Shown: piece by piece, positions 51,601 through 61,998 of the stretch | Position numbering within the stretch: the stretch's first letter is position 1 | How the letters are laid out: every line of letters begins with the position of its first letter | Origin: Haliclystus octoradiatus | Lineage: Eukaryota; Cnidaria; Staurozoa; Stauromedusae; Haliclystidae | DNA length: 64,000 bases | Assembly (NCBI GenBank): GCA_916610825.1 | Contig: OU744451.1 | Span: 21,712,349-21,776,348, forward strand | Direction of reading: 5' to 3' | The notes under the pieces: generated by a model | Seen by the model: the letters and a program-made list of their open reading frames with translations, nothing else | Database searches by the model: none | Told to the model about the DNA's origin: nothing | Position numbers and translations under genes: made by a program

Positions 51601-54600
51601 CCTACACAGCTCCACTTTTATGGAACTTTTCGATTTTCTTTCACTGAAATTACCAGAAAAATAATTCATCAGGAATTGGTTTTGTTAGAAATTCAGTTGC
51701 GTTCAGTAGGTTTAGCTATCAAATAAGCCAAATCCAAGTTATTATCGATGATACTGTGGCGTTTCTGTCTCTAAATAATGTTTCTCGACTTGAGTATTCA
51801 TTCATTTTTAACCGGCAATAAATATTTGACTGAAATCATCAATAAAAGCTCGGTGAGTTATTAATCAGTTGCTTTCAAGTCAATTCTTGAAATATTTGTA
51901 AACAGTAAACATGGTAGTCCAAATAAAATTAAGCTTGAAAAACCTTTCTTATATTTGAGAATTATGTAAACCAACGAGAACATGATAACATCTTTCTTGT
52001 AAAATCAAAATTTGATATGTTGATTCCGTGAAGACTGCGTAAATTGTTTATCATCGATTGTTAAACGTTGATGCGAAGACAATTTTGAATCTTTGTTTGA
52101 TGTAAAAATATTTGATAAACAATAGCTGAAAACATCAACCAATCACTGACCAGTACAAGATATGTTGTACTCAACAACGATTGGTTGAAATCACAATAGC
52201 TTTTAATTATGACAATTCCTCTCAGAACAAGAGAATTTGCTCGGATGCGCAGACCTTACTAACAAGAAAGAAAGGTTTTCAAGTAAGGTCTGCGCAGGCT
52301 AGGGTACAGGATGTTTCGGAAATTAATGCGTAACGAAAACGGGTTTAAAAACAAAATCTGATTTTTAACTTTAAATCATTATTCTAGTAGAATGTGATGG
52401 CCTCTTAGAACAACGTTCCCCGAATCTATGACTTTCTAACATCCTGTTAGCTAGGTGGGAAATCTCAATTTCATGGACTTTTTATCAACAGGTCCGGAAA
52501 TAGGGACAATATCACTTTTGATCAACTGAATTAAGAACAATATCAGGATTGATCACAAAAAGTGCACGAAGAACTGGAAAATTTCACGTTCTTCAACTCA
52601 TTGACGGTTTATTCCGGAAAGTCATAACCCTTGGACAGTTCATGAAAATGTCCATAAAAGTTGGACCATTTAACATTTATGAAATGTTTAAAAGGTGTCC
52701 CTGAACAATTTATAAAAGTTTATAAAGTTCATGAAACTCAACAATTTTTTCACAGGGATTTGATTAACCCATGAATTAACTAATGCAAAACAATAACACT
52801 AAGTAAAATGAAATAAGTAAAATGAAATACTTACATGTGGTGTTAGATCCAACATAAATTCTTGACATTTTAATGTTACATAATTTATGAGTGTTGATCT
52901 ATCCAATCCAAGAGTGACTAACAAGGAGCCTAGTTAATAAAAACATGTATTAACATATATTACAATGGAAGGATTAGCTCAGATGGCAGAGTAACCGAAC
53001 TTCAGATCGGATCATATCTGATCGACTGTGGTTCAAATCCCCCAAAGGTCAACTCAGCCTTGACTTTATCTAAAACATCGAATGAGTACCATCTGAGGAT
53101 GGCGGATGGAATGGTCCAGAGAGAATTGCATTGTGAGTAGCTGCGGCGCATCGTTGCGCATTAACAATCAAGACCTATCTGCCATGAAATCTGTTGAAAT
53201 TGATCTGCAGTGCCGCGGGTGAGATCAACAAAGAGCGTTTAAGATCATTGCTATCAGCGAAAAAAGCCACTCATCTAGAAATAGAAGAGTGGTGCGGGTG
53301 CCTTCGATAGGGAGACATCGTCTACATTACGTTTATTTTTTATATTACAATGAACCTTGTGTATAAAGGTTAACTCATAGAACATAATAATAATAATAAT
53401 ATAATAATATAATAATATTAATAGTGGGATTGTTCCACACCAGTTCTTGGTATAGTGCTCAATGAAATTAATCAGGGCATTTATATAAAATGAGAGTCAA
53501 AAATGAAACATTCTAGATTTCCGCAATTTCAAATTTCACATCAGAAGGTGATCATCAGGCGATTTATTTCGAGTTGACTCTCATTTTTATAACTCATAGA
53601 ACATCCAGACCAGAGCCATATATTTGTAAGAGGTGGGACACACAGCTTTTGGGGTTCGAAAATTGCCATTTTTGTTCCATTGAAAACGAGGTTTTGAACA
53701 AAAAGTTTTTAGAATTCATGATTTTATTTTGTGCGATTTATTCAAATTTCGCAAGCCTGGGTTTGATAGAACAAAAAATCATGTGACTGGCATCTGTCCA
53801 ATTGGAACTGAGAGCTCTTTTTAATAGATGGCTCTGATGCAGATACCTGACTACAAGGGTCATTTTATAATGTTACAAATGACATTGAATTTAACCTCTA
53901 TAGGAAGGTCACCTCCCTTTAATGGTCAATTTTCTCCAATCTCATAATTGGCTGTTATAGACAGGTTTCACTGTTACCCGTACAGCCCCTGTGAAAACAG
54001 TTCATGAGTTCATGAACGAGAAATTGCTTAAATGTTCATGAACTGTTCATGGAGCCACAAGAAAATGTTCATGAATTGCTTTCACAGGGGAGACAATTTG
54101 GTCATCAGTTCTTAAAATAAACATCCAAAACCTGTAAATAGATATTAAACCGTTATTGATTCAAGGCGAGGTGAATATCAGCTGATAGTTGGCTGAGGTC
54201 CGCCGAGATCATTATGCCTGTATTCATTGAGACTGAGATCAATAACTGTTTTAGTCAATAATTAACAAGTCAATTTTGAAATATATAATCATACAGTCAA
54301 ACGTGTTATAACGGTCACCTCTACATAGCGGCCACCTGTCTATAGTGGTCACTCTTTCAATCTCTAAAATAGTATTTTCTATTGAATCAAACCTGTATAT
54401 AAAGGCCACCTGTCTATAGTGGTCAGTTTATCTACCTCTGGTAGCTGACCGTTATATACAGGTTTCATTGTAACATGAATTTAATAGTTACTTACCTTCT
54501 GTGGAATCTAGTAATAGATCCAAGTGTTCATTTATTATCCTTTCAAATGATGTACTTTCTAAGATATTCCCAATACTTTTCTATTGAAAAAACAATTTCC

Positions 54601-57600
54601 AATTATTACTTAGATATTAGGTCTAAGAAGACCTCTTTTTTCAATCATGGATGGCAAATTTGATAGTATCAAAATTTTTAACATCGGGGATAGTTCTAAT
54701 TTTAGACAATCTCAAACGAATTTGAATGTCATTTCGTGCCCTCAGTGAAAAGGTATTTTGTTAAGTGGTTTGTTGAACATTAAGAAAAAGCATTTAATCA
54801 AATTTGGGAATAAAGTTAAGGAGTTCATGAACAGTTCATGAAAGTTTCGGGGCCATTTAATGTTCATGAACTGTTCATGAACTCTTTAACTGTTTTTGGC
54901 AGGGGTAGTGTTTATAGTATAATATTCTTCTGGCCTCATTCGTATTTCTGCGTAATCTTTGCGTGAAGTGCTGTGTTGAACATGTGTGAAATGTATGATG
55001 TTCTATTGCGTTTTAAATATTGTACACGTTTTTTCAATTAATTTTAATTTGTCAATTGCATAATAGAGTTGTACTGGCGTTCAAGGTACTTTTATATATA
55101 TGTATTATATGCAATTGTTGGAAAGTGAAAGTTGTCATTACACACTTGTCAAATCAATTTGTGTGGCAAAGCAAAACTAGCGTGTGGTCTGTGTAACTGT
55201 ACAAGCTCACAGTGTCATGACAAGAGTGACTTGCAGTTGTTGTGAAGGCCGATCAGATAACAGCGTAGCTCAAAAGTTAGAGCTTCCAAATGATGTTGTT
55301 TACAATGACGTCAGTATGGGCAAACGCAAAAAGATATGGGTAAACAAATCAAGATTATGCAAGATAAAGTGAGAACTAATCAGTGCTTGATAAAATAGGG
55401 GATTCTATAGAAATTAGTTTTATGTAGGGATATTAACCATGGTTAACTGTATTCAAGTTTTTAAAATCAGAACAAACATATTTCGCTTACTTTTCTTTGG
55501 AAGATTAGAGATGCAGTTTTTATGATATTTTATGACAATAGCCCTTAAAATGTTCAGCTGCGAAAACATTGACATGATGTAGTCACCTGAAAAATCTTAA
55601 AACAAAATTTAGAATCCCAGAAGGAAAAATATATTATCGGATCATGGAATTAATCCATATTTGTTATTAAATAATCAAATATATCCAATTCAAATAAATA
55701 ATCTTATGGGCCATTCGAAAGTATGTTTGCCTGTACTGTAATTTAATTGGGAAGCATGTCATTGGTATACGTCTGATTGATGATCCATAGATATCATCAA
55801 AAAATAGATAATTAAATTTTGATTTTTGATGAGAAATCAGATTTTCTTTAATTGGAAACTTACTTTGAAATTATTATGTGAAGAGCTTTCAGATTGGGTC
55901 AAGAATCTTTTAATTGCCAAATCAGTGAATATTGTTTCTTTCAAAAATGCATATAGGGTTTCACTTGACTTTTGTCGAATTGCATTTGAACAGCTAGAAA
56001 GATTAAATAATAAAGTTTACAGTAATGTTGCTACAGTGAAATAATTCCCTCCAGTTCAGGAGTTCATGAACGGGGAACAAAGGGGTGCATCTCCTCAGTA
56101 TCCCACTCAGCCCTCTTGTTGAGGAAAAATGTATTGACAGTTTGGAAATTTTTTAGCACTTTTAAAAGAAGTTTTTCAAATATTTCTATAAATAGTTCCT
56201 TTTTCGGGATAGCTAGCACCCTCGTTGTGGAAATCCTAATGCCATTCCTGATAGAAACTACACGGTATGCCTATTACTGGAGCTCATGTGATAAAAGTTT
56301 CAGATATATAATAGCAATATCAATCGAATACAATTATTAAAACAAAAAGAGACACTATGTATTTTAAAACAAACAGATATTAACTAAGAAGAAGAAGATA
56401 ACCTGAACTTACCAATTAACAGAATGACATTCATTACTTATGTCTGTGTGTAATGCAAGAGCCAAGCATATCCAAACTATACTCCCACCTATTCAAACAA
56501 ACACAAAATAAAATATGAAAAAGCGTCTTCAGAGATGTACTCTTCAAAATGAAAGTCAATATCAATAATAATGTTTCTTTTTTATTTAGACAACGATTCA
56601 ATGAATTTAAATCCACTATTTTCAAGTCAGAAAAATTTTAAATTATTAAAAAATTTTCATAAGATTTTGATAAAATCAATTGACTCCCTAGGTATTAAAG
56701 GTATGTATAAATGTGCTTGAAATTAACTAAAAAAAATATATTCTAAAGGACTACAATGTTATAAGCAATCTTGGAAATGAGTCAATGTTCATTACATAAA
56801 TACTAATGTTTTTATTGAATCTTTTGATGGCTTTATGTTCTGTATAAACAACATTTCATACACCAAAAAATCTAACCTATTTTTACAGTGACGCGTTTGT
56901 GTAATTTCGGCAAGTATAGCCAACATAATTTGCATACACATTTTTTTAAATTAATTTCAAAGTACATTTATACATTCTTTTAATACCTAGGGAGTCAATT
57001 GATTTTATCAAAATCTTATGAAAATATTTTCTTGATTTGAATAAACATAATTTTAAATTATTCTGACTTGAAAATGATGGATTTAAATTCATCGAAACGT
57101 TGTCCAAATAAATAAGAAACATTATTGTTGATATTGACTTTTGTTTTAAAGGAGCAAAAATGACCGGCAGGCGCCACGCACTTAGGATCACGTGCACGCT
57201 TATTGTTATAACACAATGTTTATTGTTGACATGAATTTTATTACAAGTTAGGCCTGCGTATAACAATTGTTTCAAAGCGAGACGGTTGAATTACGCTAAG
57301 CATAAATTCAACTTGTACTCGCAGCGGTCGCCGGTCAATTTTGCCCCTTTAATGAACAGAATAAAATGCCATAATTATTATATAGGTACAATCAATTTGA
57401 TATGCATAGTCAATACGGCGTTATACCGTTATACCGTTATACCGTATTAGCGCGACTATAAGTCGACCCGAGTATAAGTCGACCCCTAATTTTCAGGTCA
57501 AATAATCCAGAAAAATGTAAAGTGCAAGTATAAGTCGACCCAAAATAACGGGAAAAATGAGTAAGAAAACATCTCATGCAACGGACATTTTTGTAGATAA

Positions 57601-60600
57601 CACAACAAGACTGATGAACACGAAACAAATTAATAGCACCCTACCAGAAGCACACTCTGACTCCACGGCTAATGATCTGTTGCTAAAATTCTCTAAAGGT
57701 CAACCCAGCAATTGACTTTATTGAACTTTATCAAATGAGTGCTATCTTGTTGAATTTGTGGTGGATATCCAGGGGGTAAATGCATTATCAAGAGCTGCGG
57801 TGGATGACTATGCAATGACAATCAAAGTCTGGCTCCCATGAAATATGTCACAACTCCAGAAATATGTTGATATTTCTGCAAATGGGGGGTGATAGGGGAA
57901 AACGTTTTGCAAAGTTGTATGGTTTTTTTTCTACAGTTTTGATTTATGGTGATTTTTGAATCCAGTTCCTGGACTTTAGAAGTAGTAATTGCAGAATATG
58001 TAAGGTTTATTCCTTCGTTTTCGACCATAAATTTCGATTTATAATCAAACAATCAATAGTTTGGTACCATTTTAAACACCTGAATCGCAAAAGCCTAATT
58101 TTATCCCGTTCAGCGGCCTTTACAGGAATAAAAAGAACCTCACCGTCCCGGTTTGCAAGTTTTTAGCCCCATTTTTCGGTTTTTGGCTCAAATGATTGAC
58201 GTTTCACGGTTTTGAGACCCCTTATTATGACCCCCAAATATCCCTACTGCCAATGACTAACTGGCAAATAGTACCGTTTCATAGTTTGTATACAACTCAC
58301 CAACAAAACCAAGGAGACATCCCCAATTGAAAAATCTTGCAGCAAAGCCTGCACCTAAAAGTAAAACATCATCTTAATTAATTAGTCAAATGTTGTATCC
58401 TGTGTGCATTACGTCAGTATTTCCTGTCATGCAGCGGAACACGGGAAAAATATCATGAGTTCATGAACATGAAATGGCCCAAAAGTTCATGAACTGTTCG
58501 TGAACCTTTAGGTAATTTCATATTCATGAACCAGTTCATTAACCAGTTCATTAAGTGCTCATGAACTCTTTCTGATTGTTCATGAACCCACATAAAAATG
58601 TACATAAACTGTTCGTGAAGTTCATGAATTGTTCATGAACTGTGCATGAACTGTTCATGAAAGTTCATGAGCTGTTCATTAACTCATGTAATTATTCACA
58701 AGGTATAGGCTCTTGCCTGTTAATCAATAATGTTTTACTGACTTTAATGCAAATTAAATAATATCATTAGTCCTTGCATGTCTTCAGACACTGAATAATT
58801 AAAAATTAAAAACAGTTTAATTTGTCTGACATCAATAAAAATTTAAAAAAACAGTCTTTATTGACCTCAATTTAAGACAATGTCTCAAAAGTTAGGAACT
58901 TACGGAGACCAATGTTATTTGAAATTAGTGTTTTTTTCTATATATAGAATTTCTTGCTTGGAGCCTCAAATGAGTGCTATCTTGTAGACAAAATTACATT
59001 GTAAAAAGAGCAGGTCCAACAAAAGTAGCAGTCTTGGAATCCTAGATTACAAATGGTTGAGTCAAATTCAGAAGAAAATTGATATTTCTATGATTTATTG
59101 TTCTAACTTCAAAAAGAAATTAAGAAGAAAATGTTGTAATGACCAGAGGAGAAGGCTGAACATTTTGTTGGAGATTGCGTAGGGGCTTGGATTGGCGTCA
59201 GGAAGGGCATCTAGCCAGTAAACTCACACAGGCTTTAAAACACTAACCAACTAATAAACTTCCTCGAAAGAACTAGCTACAGTCAAACCTGTTATAACGG
59301 CCACCTGTCTATAGTGGTCATGATTTCAATGTTTAAAATAGTATTTTGTATTGAATCAAACCTGTATATAAAGGCCACCTGTCTATAGTGGTCAAATTAT
59401 CTAGCTCTCTTGGATGGCCGTTATATACAGGTTTCACTGTACTAGCTTATCCAGTTTGTGGTAAAGTGATTAATGCAACAACAACAACAACAACAACAAC
59501 AACAAGCGTTTTGCCTCAGATAAGTAATCAGAATGTATCATCCCTTTATGTAAAAAGAGCCAATCTTCTGTAAATTGAAGAGTGATACGCAGAACCATCT
59601 ATTTATAAGAGTTGTGACATGCAAGGTTTGGGGCTCAAAAATCGTCATTTTCGTTTTATTAAAAAGAAGATTTTTCTTTTGAACAAAAGTCTTTCGAATT
59701 CATGATATTATTTTCACATGCTTTGTTCAAATTGCGTGAGTCTGGGTTTGACGGAATGAAAATGGCGTTCATAAAATCACATGACTGCCACCTGTTTAAT
59801 TAGAGCTGAGAGCGTCACATGGAAGAGTGATGCGGGCGTCTTTGGTGGGGTAATATTCTACTTGACATTGTCTTCAATAATTACTTGCTGCAAATAAACT
59901 AGCTCATACCTCCAGATGGATCGATGATTTTCATTGACAGTATAACTTGCGTGGCAACAAATATCACCACGCATATTATGATAGGTAACAGACAGATAAA
60001 ATTATATCTTGCAAATGAAAGTAATCCAACCTAGGACAAAATAATCATAGTTATTACTTATGAAAATTATTAAACATGCATTAAAATATTTGACAAACTT
60101 TGAATGGCGATATTTCATTGATTGCAAATTTGATATAGTTTCTAGAACAGGAGGATTCATGACAATTGAACATTCCGTAAACATTTTTGTGAACAGTTTA
60201 TGAACGTTAAATGGCCTCAATTTTCATGAACCTTCACGGACAGTTCATGAACTGTTCATGAACAGGTCATGAAAATTTGGGGCAATCTAACGTTCATCAA
60301 TTGTTCATGTATTTTTCATGGACTTTACATGAATTGTCATGAACACCTGAACTGTTTTTGACAGGGGAATTACCAAATGTGTGACTTTAAACATCAAACT
60401 GAAATTAAAGCAAACAACCATATTTTGTCAAATCCCTTGCAAAAAGTTCATTAATGAGTTCATGAACAGTTCATGAACACCCTCTGGTCAGGCAGGAGGG
60501 TTCATGACCATTGAACATTCCACAAACATGTCCGTGAACGTTAAATTGCCAAAAATTTATGAACACTTCATGAACAGTTATGAAAACTTCGGCAGTTTCT

Positions 60601-60868
60601 CAATTATGAAATCATGAAAGTTGTCAGTTCTCTTATACCATCAGAGCAAAATGAAAATAAAAATAAAAAATTGTTTTAGAAATCGATATATACGGTATAT
60701 ACAGTAAAAATGTGTACTAGGTAGACCTACCTTGAATTTCTTCTTTTTTCTTTGATCATAACTGCTATGATTGTTAAATGAGATGGCAAGGATGGAATTT
60801 TCTGTCAAAATATTAGCGGCAGTTTGTCTTCCTGCCAATTCAAGAACTGGTTCTCTGTCATCACTCAT
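48624..60868 (-). CDS. Uncharacterised three-TM protein, 10 small exons
   Basis: I assembled ten exons by splice sites and phase: 60868-60731, 60030-59910, 58354-58301, 56488-56413, 55993-55864, 54580-54496, 52929-52835, 51222-51166, 49310-49254, 48734-48624. All junctions keep one frame, giving 307 residues from MSDDREPVLELAGRQ to ..LLHGSHL and a TAA stop. A basic KKKKFK stretch (residues 41-46) precedes TM1 (about 58-79), a glycine-rich loop (GGAGFAARF), TM2 (about 95-117), C125/C130/C131, a long helical region (130-280; FERIINEHLDLLLDS) and C-terminal TM3 (about 283-304). Topology, with a helical domain bounded by membrane segments and a short glycine-containing C-terminal TM, is reminiscent of bacterial DUF445/UPF0754 proteins, but that is a weak inference. 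A 5' non-coding or coding exon upstream is possible. Introns contain many MITEs and a Mutator-like element. Confidence 0.75.
49050..49234. mobile_element. 185-bp TA MITE, second family
   Basis: CAGTGTAACCCGCTTAAGTG at the left and ATATAAGGGGGTTACACTG at the right, TA on each side. Internal near-repeats GCATTTATCCGAATT / GCATTTATCCGGAATT. It is 20 bp from the end of exon 9 of the three-TM gene. Only one copy is seen in the window. Confidence 0.82.
50312..50667. mobile_element. 177-bp MITE split by insertion of another copy
   Basis: Outer copy: left half 50312-50389 and right half 50567-50667 read as one element (CAGTTAAACCTGTTATAACG..CTAAAATA / TAGTATTATCTATTGAATCA..TATACAGGTTTCACTG). Removing the insert and one TA leaves 177 bp. 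TA flanks both outer ends. Confidence 0.92.
50390..50566. mobile_element. 177-bp TA MITE, full copy nested in a sibling
   Basis: CAGTGAAACCTGTATATAAC at the left and TTATAACAGGTTTGACTG at the right, inside duplicated TA (50388-50389, 50567-50568). Orientation is opposite to the outer copy. TA duplication and CAGT ends fit Tc1/mariner-type mobilisation. The unit ACCACTATAGACAGGTGGCC occurs twice inside. Confidence 0.92.
50738..50905 (-). mobile_element. tRNA-headed SINE (family 3)
   Basis: On the minus strand: TGGTAGCTCAAGTGGCAGAG (box A-like) and GGCTTTGATTCC (box B-like), with a tail like CCCCCAATAAACAAGCAATT. A related tail is at 36893-36960 and a related head at 745-815. Confidence 0.7.
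50938..51096. mobile_element. TTCATGAAC foldback element, decayed
   Basis: ATTGAATGGTCCATTTTTGA..GTTCATGAACTGTTTAATGT..ACTTTTCACAGGGGG. Left end lost. Confidence 0.7.
51418..52301. mobile_element. Mutator-like non-autonomous element, 884 bp, 9-bp TSD
   Basis: Ends TAGCCTGCGC / GCGCAGGCTA lie inside GGGTACAGG duplications at 51409-51417 and 52302-52310. The long terminal inverted repeats (about 80-90 bp) themselves contain an inner inverted pair: GCAGACCTTAC and GTAAGGTCTGCGCA. No coding potential. A 9-bp target duplication with long TIRs is the signature of the Mutator/MULE superfamily; P elements make 8 bp and Tc1/mariner TA. It lies in the intron between exons 7 and 8 of the three-TM gene. 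Confidence 0.85.
52633..52757. mobile_element. TTCATGAAC foldback element, decayed
   Basis: GGACAGTTCATGAAAATGTC..GTTGGACCATTTAACATTTA..TTTTTTCACAGGG. Confidence 0.65.
52972..53333 (+). mobile_element. SINE family 1, full length
   Basis: GGATTAGCTCAGATGGCAGA head with GGTTCAAATCCCC, body GTAGCTGCGGCGCATCGTTG, tail GGAGACATCGTCTACATTAC. In the intron between exons 6 and 7 of the three-TM gene, in antisense orientation to it. Confidence 0.9.
53595..53838. mobile_element. MITE with CCAGAGCCATCTA ends, copy
   Basis: CCAGAGCCATATATTTGTAA to CTTTTTAATAGATGGCTCTG, interior AATCATGTGACTGGCATCTG in inverse orientation to the other two copies. Confidence 0.82.
53886..53974. mobile_element. 177-bp-family MITE, half copy
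   Basis: AGGAAGGTCACCTCCC..TCTCATAATTGGCTGTTATA..GACAGGTTTCACTGTTA. Half-length and diverged. Confidence 0.6.
53988..54091. mobile_element. TTCATGAAC foldback element, short
   Basis: CCCCTGTGAAAACAGTTCAT to GAATTGCTTTCACAGGGG, 104 bp with matching ends. Confidence 0.82.
54294..54470. mobile_element. 177-bp TA MITE, full copy
   Basis: CAGTCAAACGTGTTATAACG to ATATACAGGTTTCATTG, TA at both sides, exactly 177 bp. It lies about 25 bp beyond the donor of exon 6 (54496) of the three-TM gene. Confidence 0.9.
54815..54905. mobile_element. TTCATGAAC foldback element, one end lost
   Basis: AGGAGTTCATGAACAGTTCA..GGGGCCATTTAATGTTCATG..ACTGTTTTTGGCAGGGG. Confidence 0.75.
56538..57147. repeat. Inverted repeat, arms about 195 bp
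   Basis: Left arm about 56538-56732 and right arm about 56945-57147 are inverse copies (for example ATTGACTCCCTAGGTATTAA and TTAATACCTAGGGAGTCAAT). The arms differ by several small indels, so this is older than the 62-kb palindrome. In the intron between exons 3 and 4 of the three-TM gene. Confidence 0.85.
57148..57353. mobile_element. About 205-bp inverted-repeat MITE
   Basis: AAAGGAGCAAAAATGACCGG at the left and CCGGTCAATTTTGCCCCTTT at the right; inner sequence includes CAGGCGCC / GCGGTCGCC. It abuts the preceding inverted repeat. Confidence 0.65.
57440..57600. repeat. TATAAGTCGACCC repeat block
   Basis: CTATAAGTCGACCC occurs three times in altered spacing (about 57460, 57470-57487, 57520-57542), preceded by ATACCGTTATACCGTTATACC. 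Likely the end of a transposon with subterminal repeats; the class is not identified. Confidence 0.55.
57655..57850 (+). mobile_element. SINE family 1, old fragment
   Basis: TAAAGGTCAACCCAGCAATT..AAGAGCTGCGGTGGATGACT..CTCCCATGAAATATGTC follow the SINE body order with heavy divergence; the tRNA head is lost. Confidence 0.55.
58440..58705. mobile_element. TTCATGAAC-rich array
   Basis: At least ten GTTCATGAAC/GTTCATTAAC half-palindromes in 265 bp, including ACTGTTCATGAAAGTTCATG; longer than other copies, so likely an expanded element. Confidence 0.75.
59006..59180. mobile_element. hAT-like MITE copy, degenerate
   Basis: From CAGGTCCAACAAAAGTAGCA to ACATTTTGTTGGAGATTG, with the shared core ATTTATTGTTCTAACTTCAA. 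It abuts a SINE fragment. Confidence 0.65.
59183..59480 (+). mobile_element. SINE family 2, 3' part, interrupted by a MITE
   Basis: ATTGGCGTCAGGAAGGGCAT starts the fragment; GAAAGAACTAGCT is separated from CTTATCCAGTTTGTGG by the MITE. A (CAA)n tract follows. The tRNA head is missing. Confidence 0.82.
59280..59439. mobile_element. 177-bp-family MITE, 160-bp variant inside a SINE
   Basis: CAGTCAAACCTGTTATAACG to ATATACAGGTTTCACTG with TA both sides; 17 bp shorter near the left end. It splits a SINE into 59183-59279 and 59440-59480. Confidence 0.85.
59476..59505. repeat. (CAA)n microsatellite
   Basis: CAACAACAACAACAACAACA tract following the SINE fragment; probably its tail. Confidence 0.9.
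59594..59825. mobile_element. MITE with CCAGAGCCATCTA ends, worn copy
   Basis: GAACCATCTATTTATAAGAG start, interior AAATCACATGACTGCCACCT, ends near GAGAGCGTCACATGGAAGAG. Confidence 0.65.
60170..60368. mobile_element. TTCATGAAC foldback element
   Basis: TTATGAACGTTAAATGGCCT..TTCATGAACTGTTCATGAAC..CTGTTTTTGACAGGGG. Between exons 1 and 2 of the three-TM gene. Confidence 0.78.
60435..60625. mobile_element. TTCATGAAC foldback element, decayed
   Basis: GTTCATTAATGAGTTCATGA..GAACGTTAAATTGCC..AACAGTTATGAAAACTTCGG. Directly adjoins the preceding element. Confidence 0.65.
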
Positions 60869-60999
60869 CTCAAGATCATGACTATAATTTGCAAAAGTTT
60901 TGTAAGAGAAAACATTTTTTATTATTAAACCCCAAAACAACTCTATCAGTCCTTGTACTAGACATAATGAGGGCAATGCCCAACAAAAGATTGATCATT

Positions 61000-61270
61000 C
61001 TGAAATCCTAGAACTGTTTTCAACTTTCTCCTTTAAATTCTGGTTCATAAATCACAAAAGGAATTAAATTTTCTTTATTCTAGATCTTGGATCACAGGAT
61101 TGAGGTCGTGACTAAATGCATAGAAAGTCTGCTTTCAACTTTTCAACTTTTCTACTGAATTCTTTGTGGAAGTTTTGTTTATAAATCGGAAAAGTAAATT
61201 TTGCCCTTTCTGAATTTCTCTACCCTTCTGAGATGTATATTCCCAGGATCCTCACTTTTGTCAGACCCCT
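61000..61270. mobile_element. hAT-like MITE remnant
   Basis: Shows the AATCCTAG..TTCATAAATCACAAAA core twice and ends CCTCACTTTTGTCAGACCCC. The left terminus is not clear. Confidence 0.5.
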
Positions 61271-61610
61271 CGTGGAAGGTTTATTTTAGAGAAAAGCGTA
61301 TCATGACATTGACATATACTAGCATGGCCCCATATATTTATATGTGACGTGTTATTGGCCTATACTTTGTCCATGAAATCACAAAAAGGCCTTCTTAGCT
61401 TCGTTGTTGCGTGATTAATGGTTTGCGTTATACAAAACAAATATACCAACATTGAGTAAAACAGTTTGTGCCCCTTAGTTGAAAACGCTCCACTACGGCT
61501 ATCACCCTCTTTACTGTTCCAACTTTGCATGTGCATTTTCATTGCGTTATGTGTGTAATTGCAAAATTTGAGTATGTGATTGCTATGGAATATGGGTAGC
61601 CCCTAGCATA

Positions 61611-61778
61611 TCCCCTGCGAAAACAGTTCAGGAGTTCATGAACGTTAAATGGCACCAAATTTTCATGAACTGTCCATGAACCGTTCATAAACTGTTCATA
61701 AACTGTCTGTGAGGGTTCATGAACAGTTCAGGAAAATTGGAGCCATTTAATGTTCATGAGCTGTTTTTTGCAGGGCTA
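61611..61778. mobile_element. TTCATGAAC foldback element
   Basis: CCCCTGCGAAAACAGTTCAG start, body GTTAAATGGCACCAAATTTT, end AGCTGTTTTTTGCAGGG. Confidence 0.85.
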
Positions 61779-61949
61779 GGCTAGGTCTACTGAACTTATT
61801 TGACCATTTTTAACTTGCCGTTTGTTTTGCTTCTCTTATCAGAATCAAATTGGGTGATCGTTATATCGAGTAAGTGTTGAACTCATCCGATGATAAGCTC
61901 TGGCCTACACACTCGATTAGTGGGATATCTATTGATAGGCCTATGCTTC

Positions 61950-61993
<44 letters not shown>

Positions 61994-61998
<5 letters not shown>

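Noticed and set aside
52972-53045. tRNA gene
   Set aside because: A and B boxes are present, but the same sequence with a 290-bp body recurs at least six times; this is a SINE head, with no proper acceptor stem.
55184-55372. Plus-strand 62-codon frame
   Set aside because: Lies in an intron of the three-TM gene, has no recognisable domain and no repeat or splice support.
55826-56044. Plus-strand 72-codon open frame
   Set aside because: It is the antisense of exon 5 (55864-55993) of the three-TM gene, whose splice sites and phase fit exactly.
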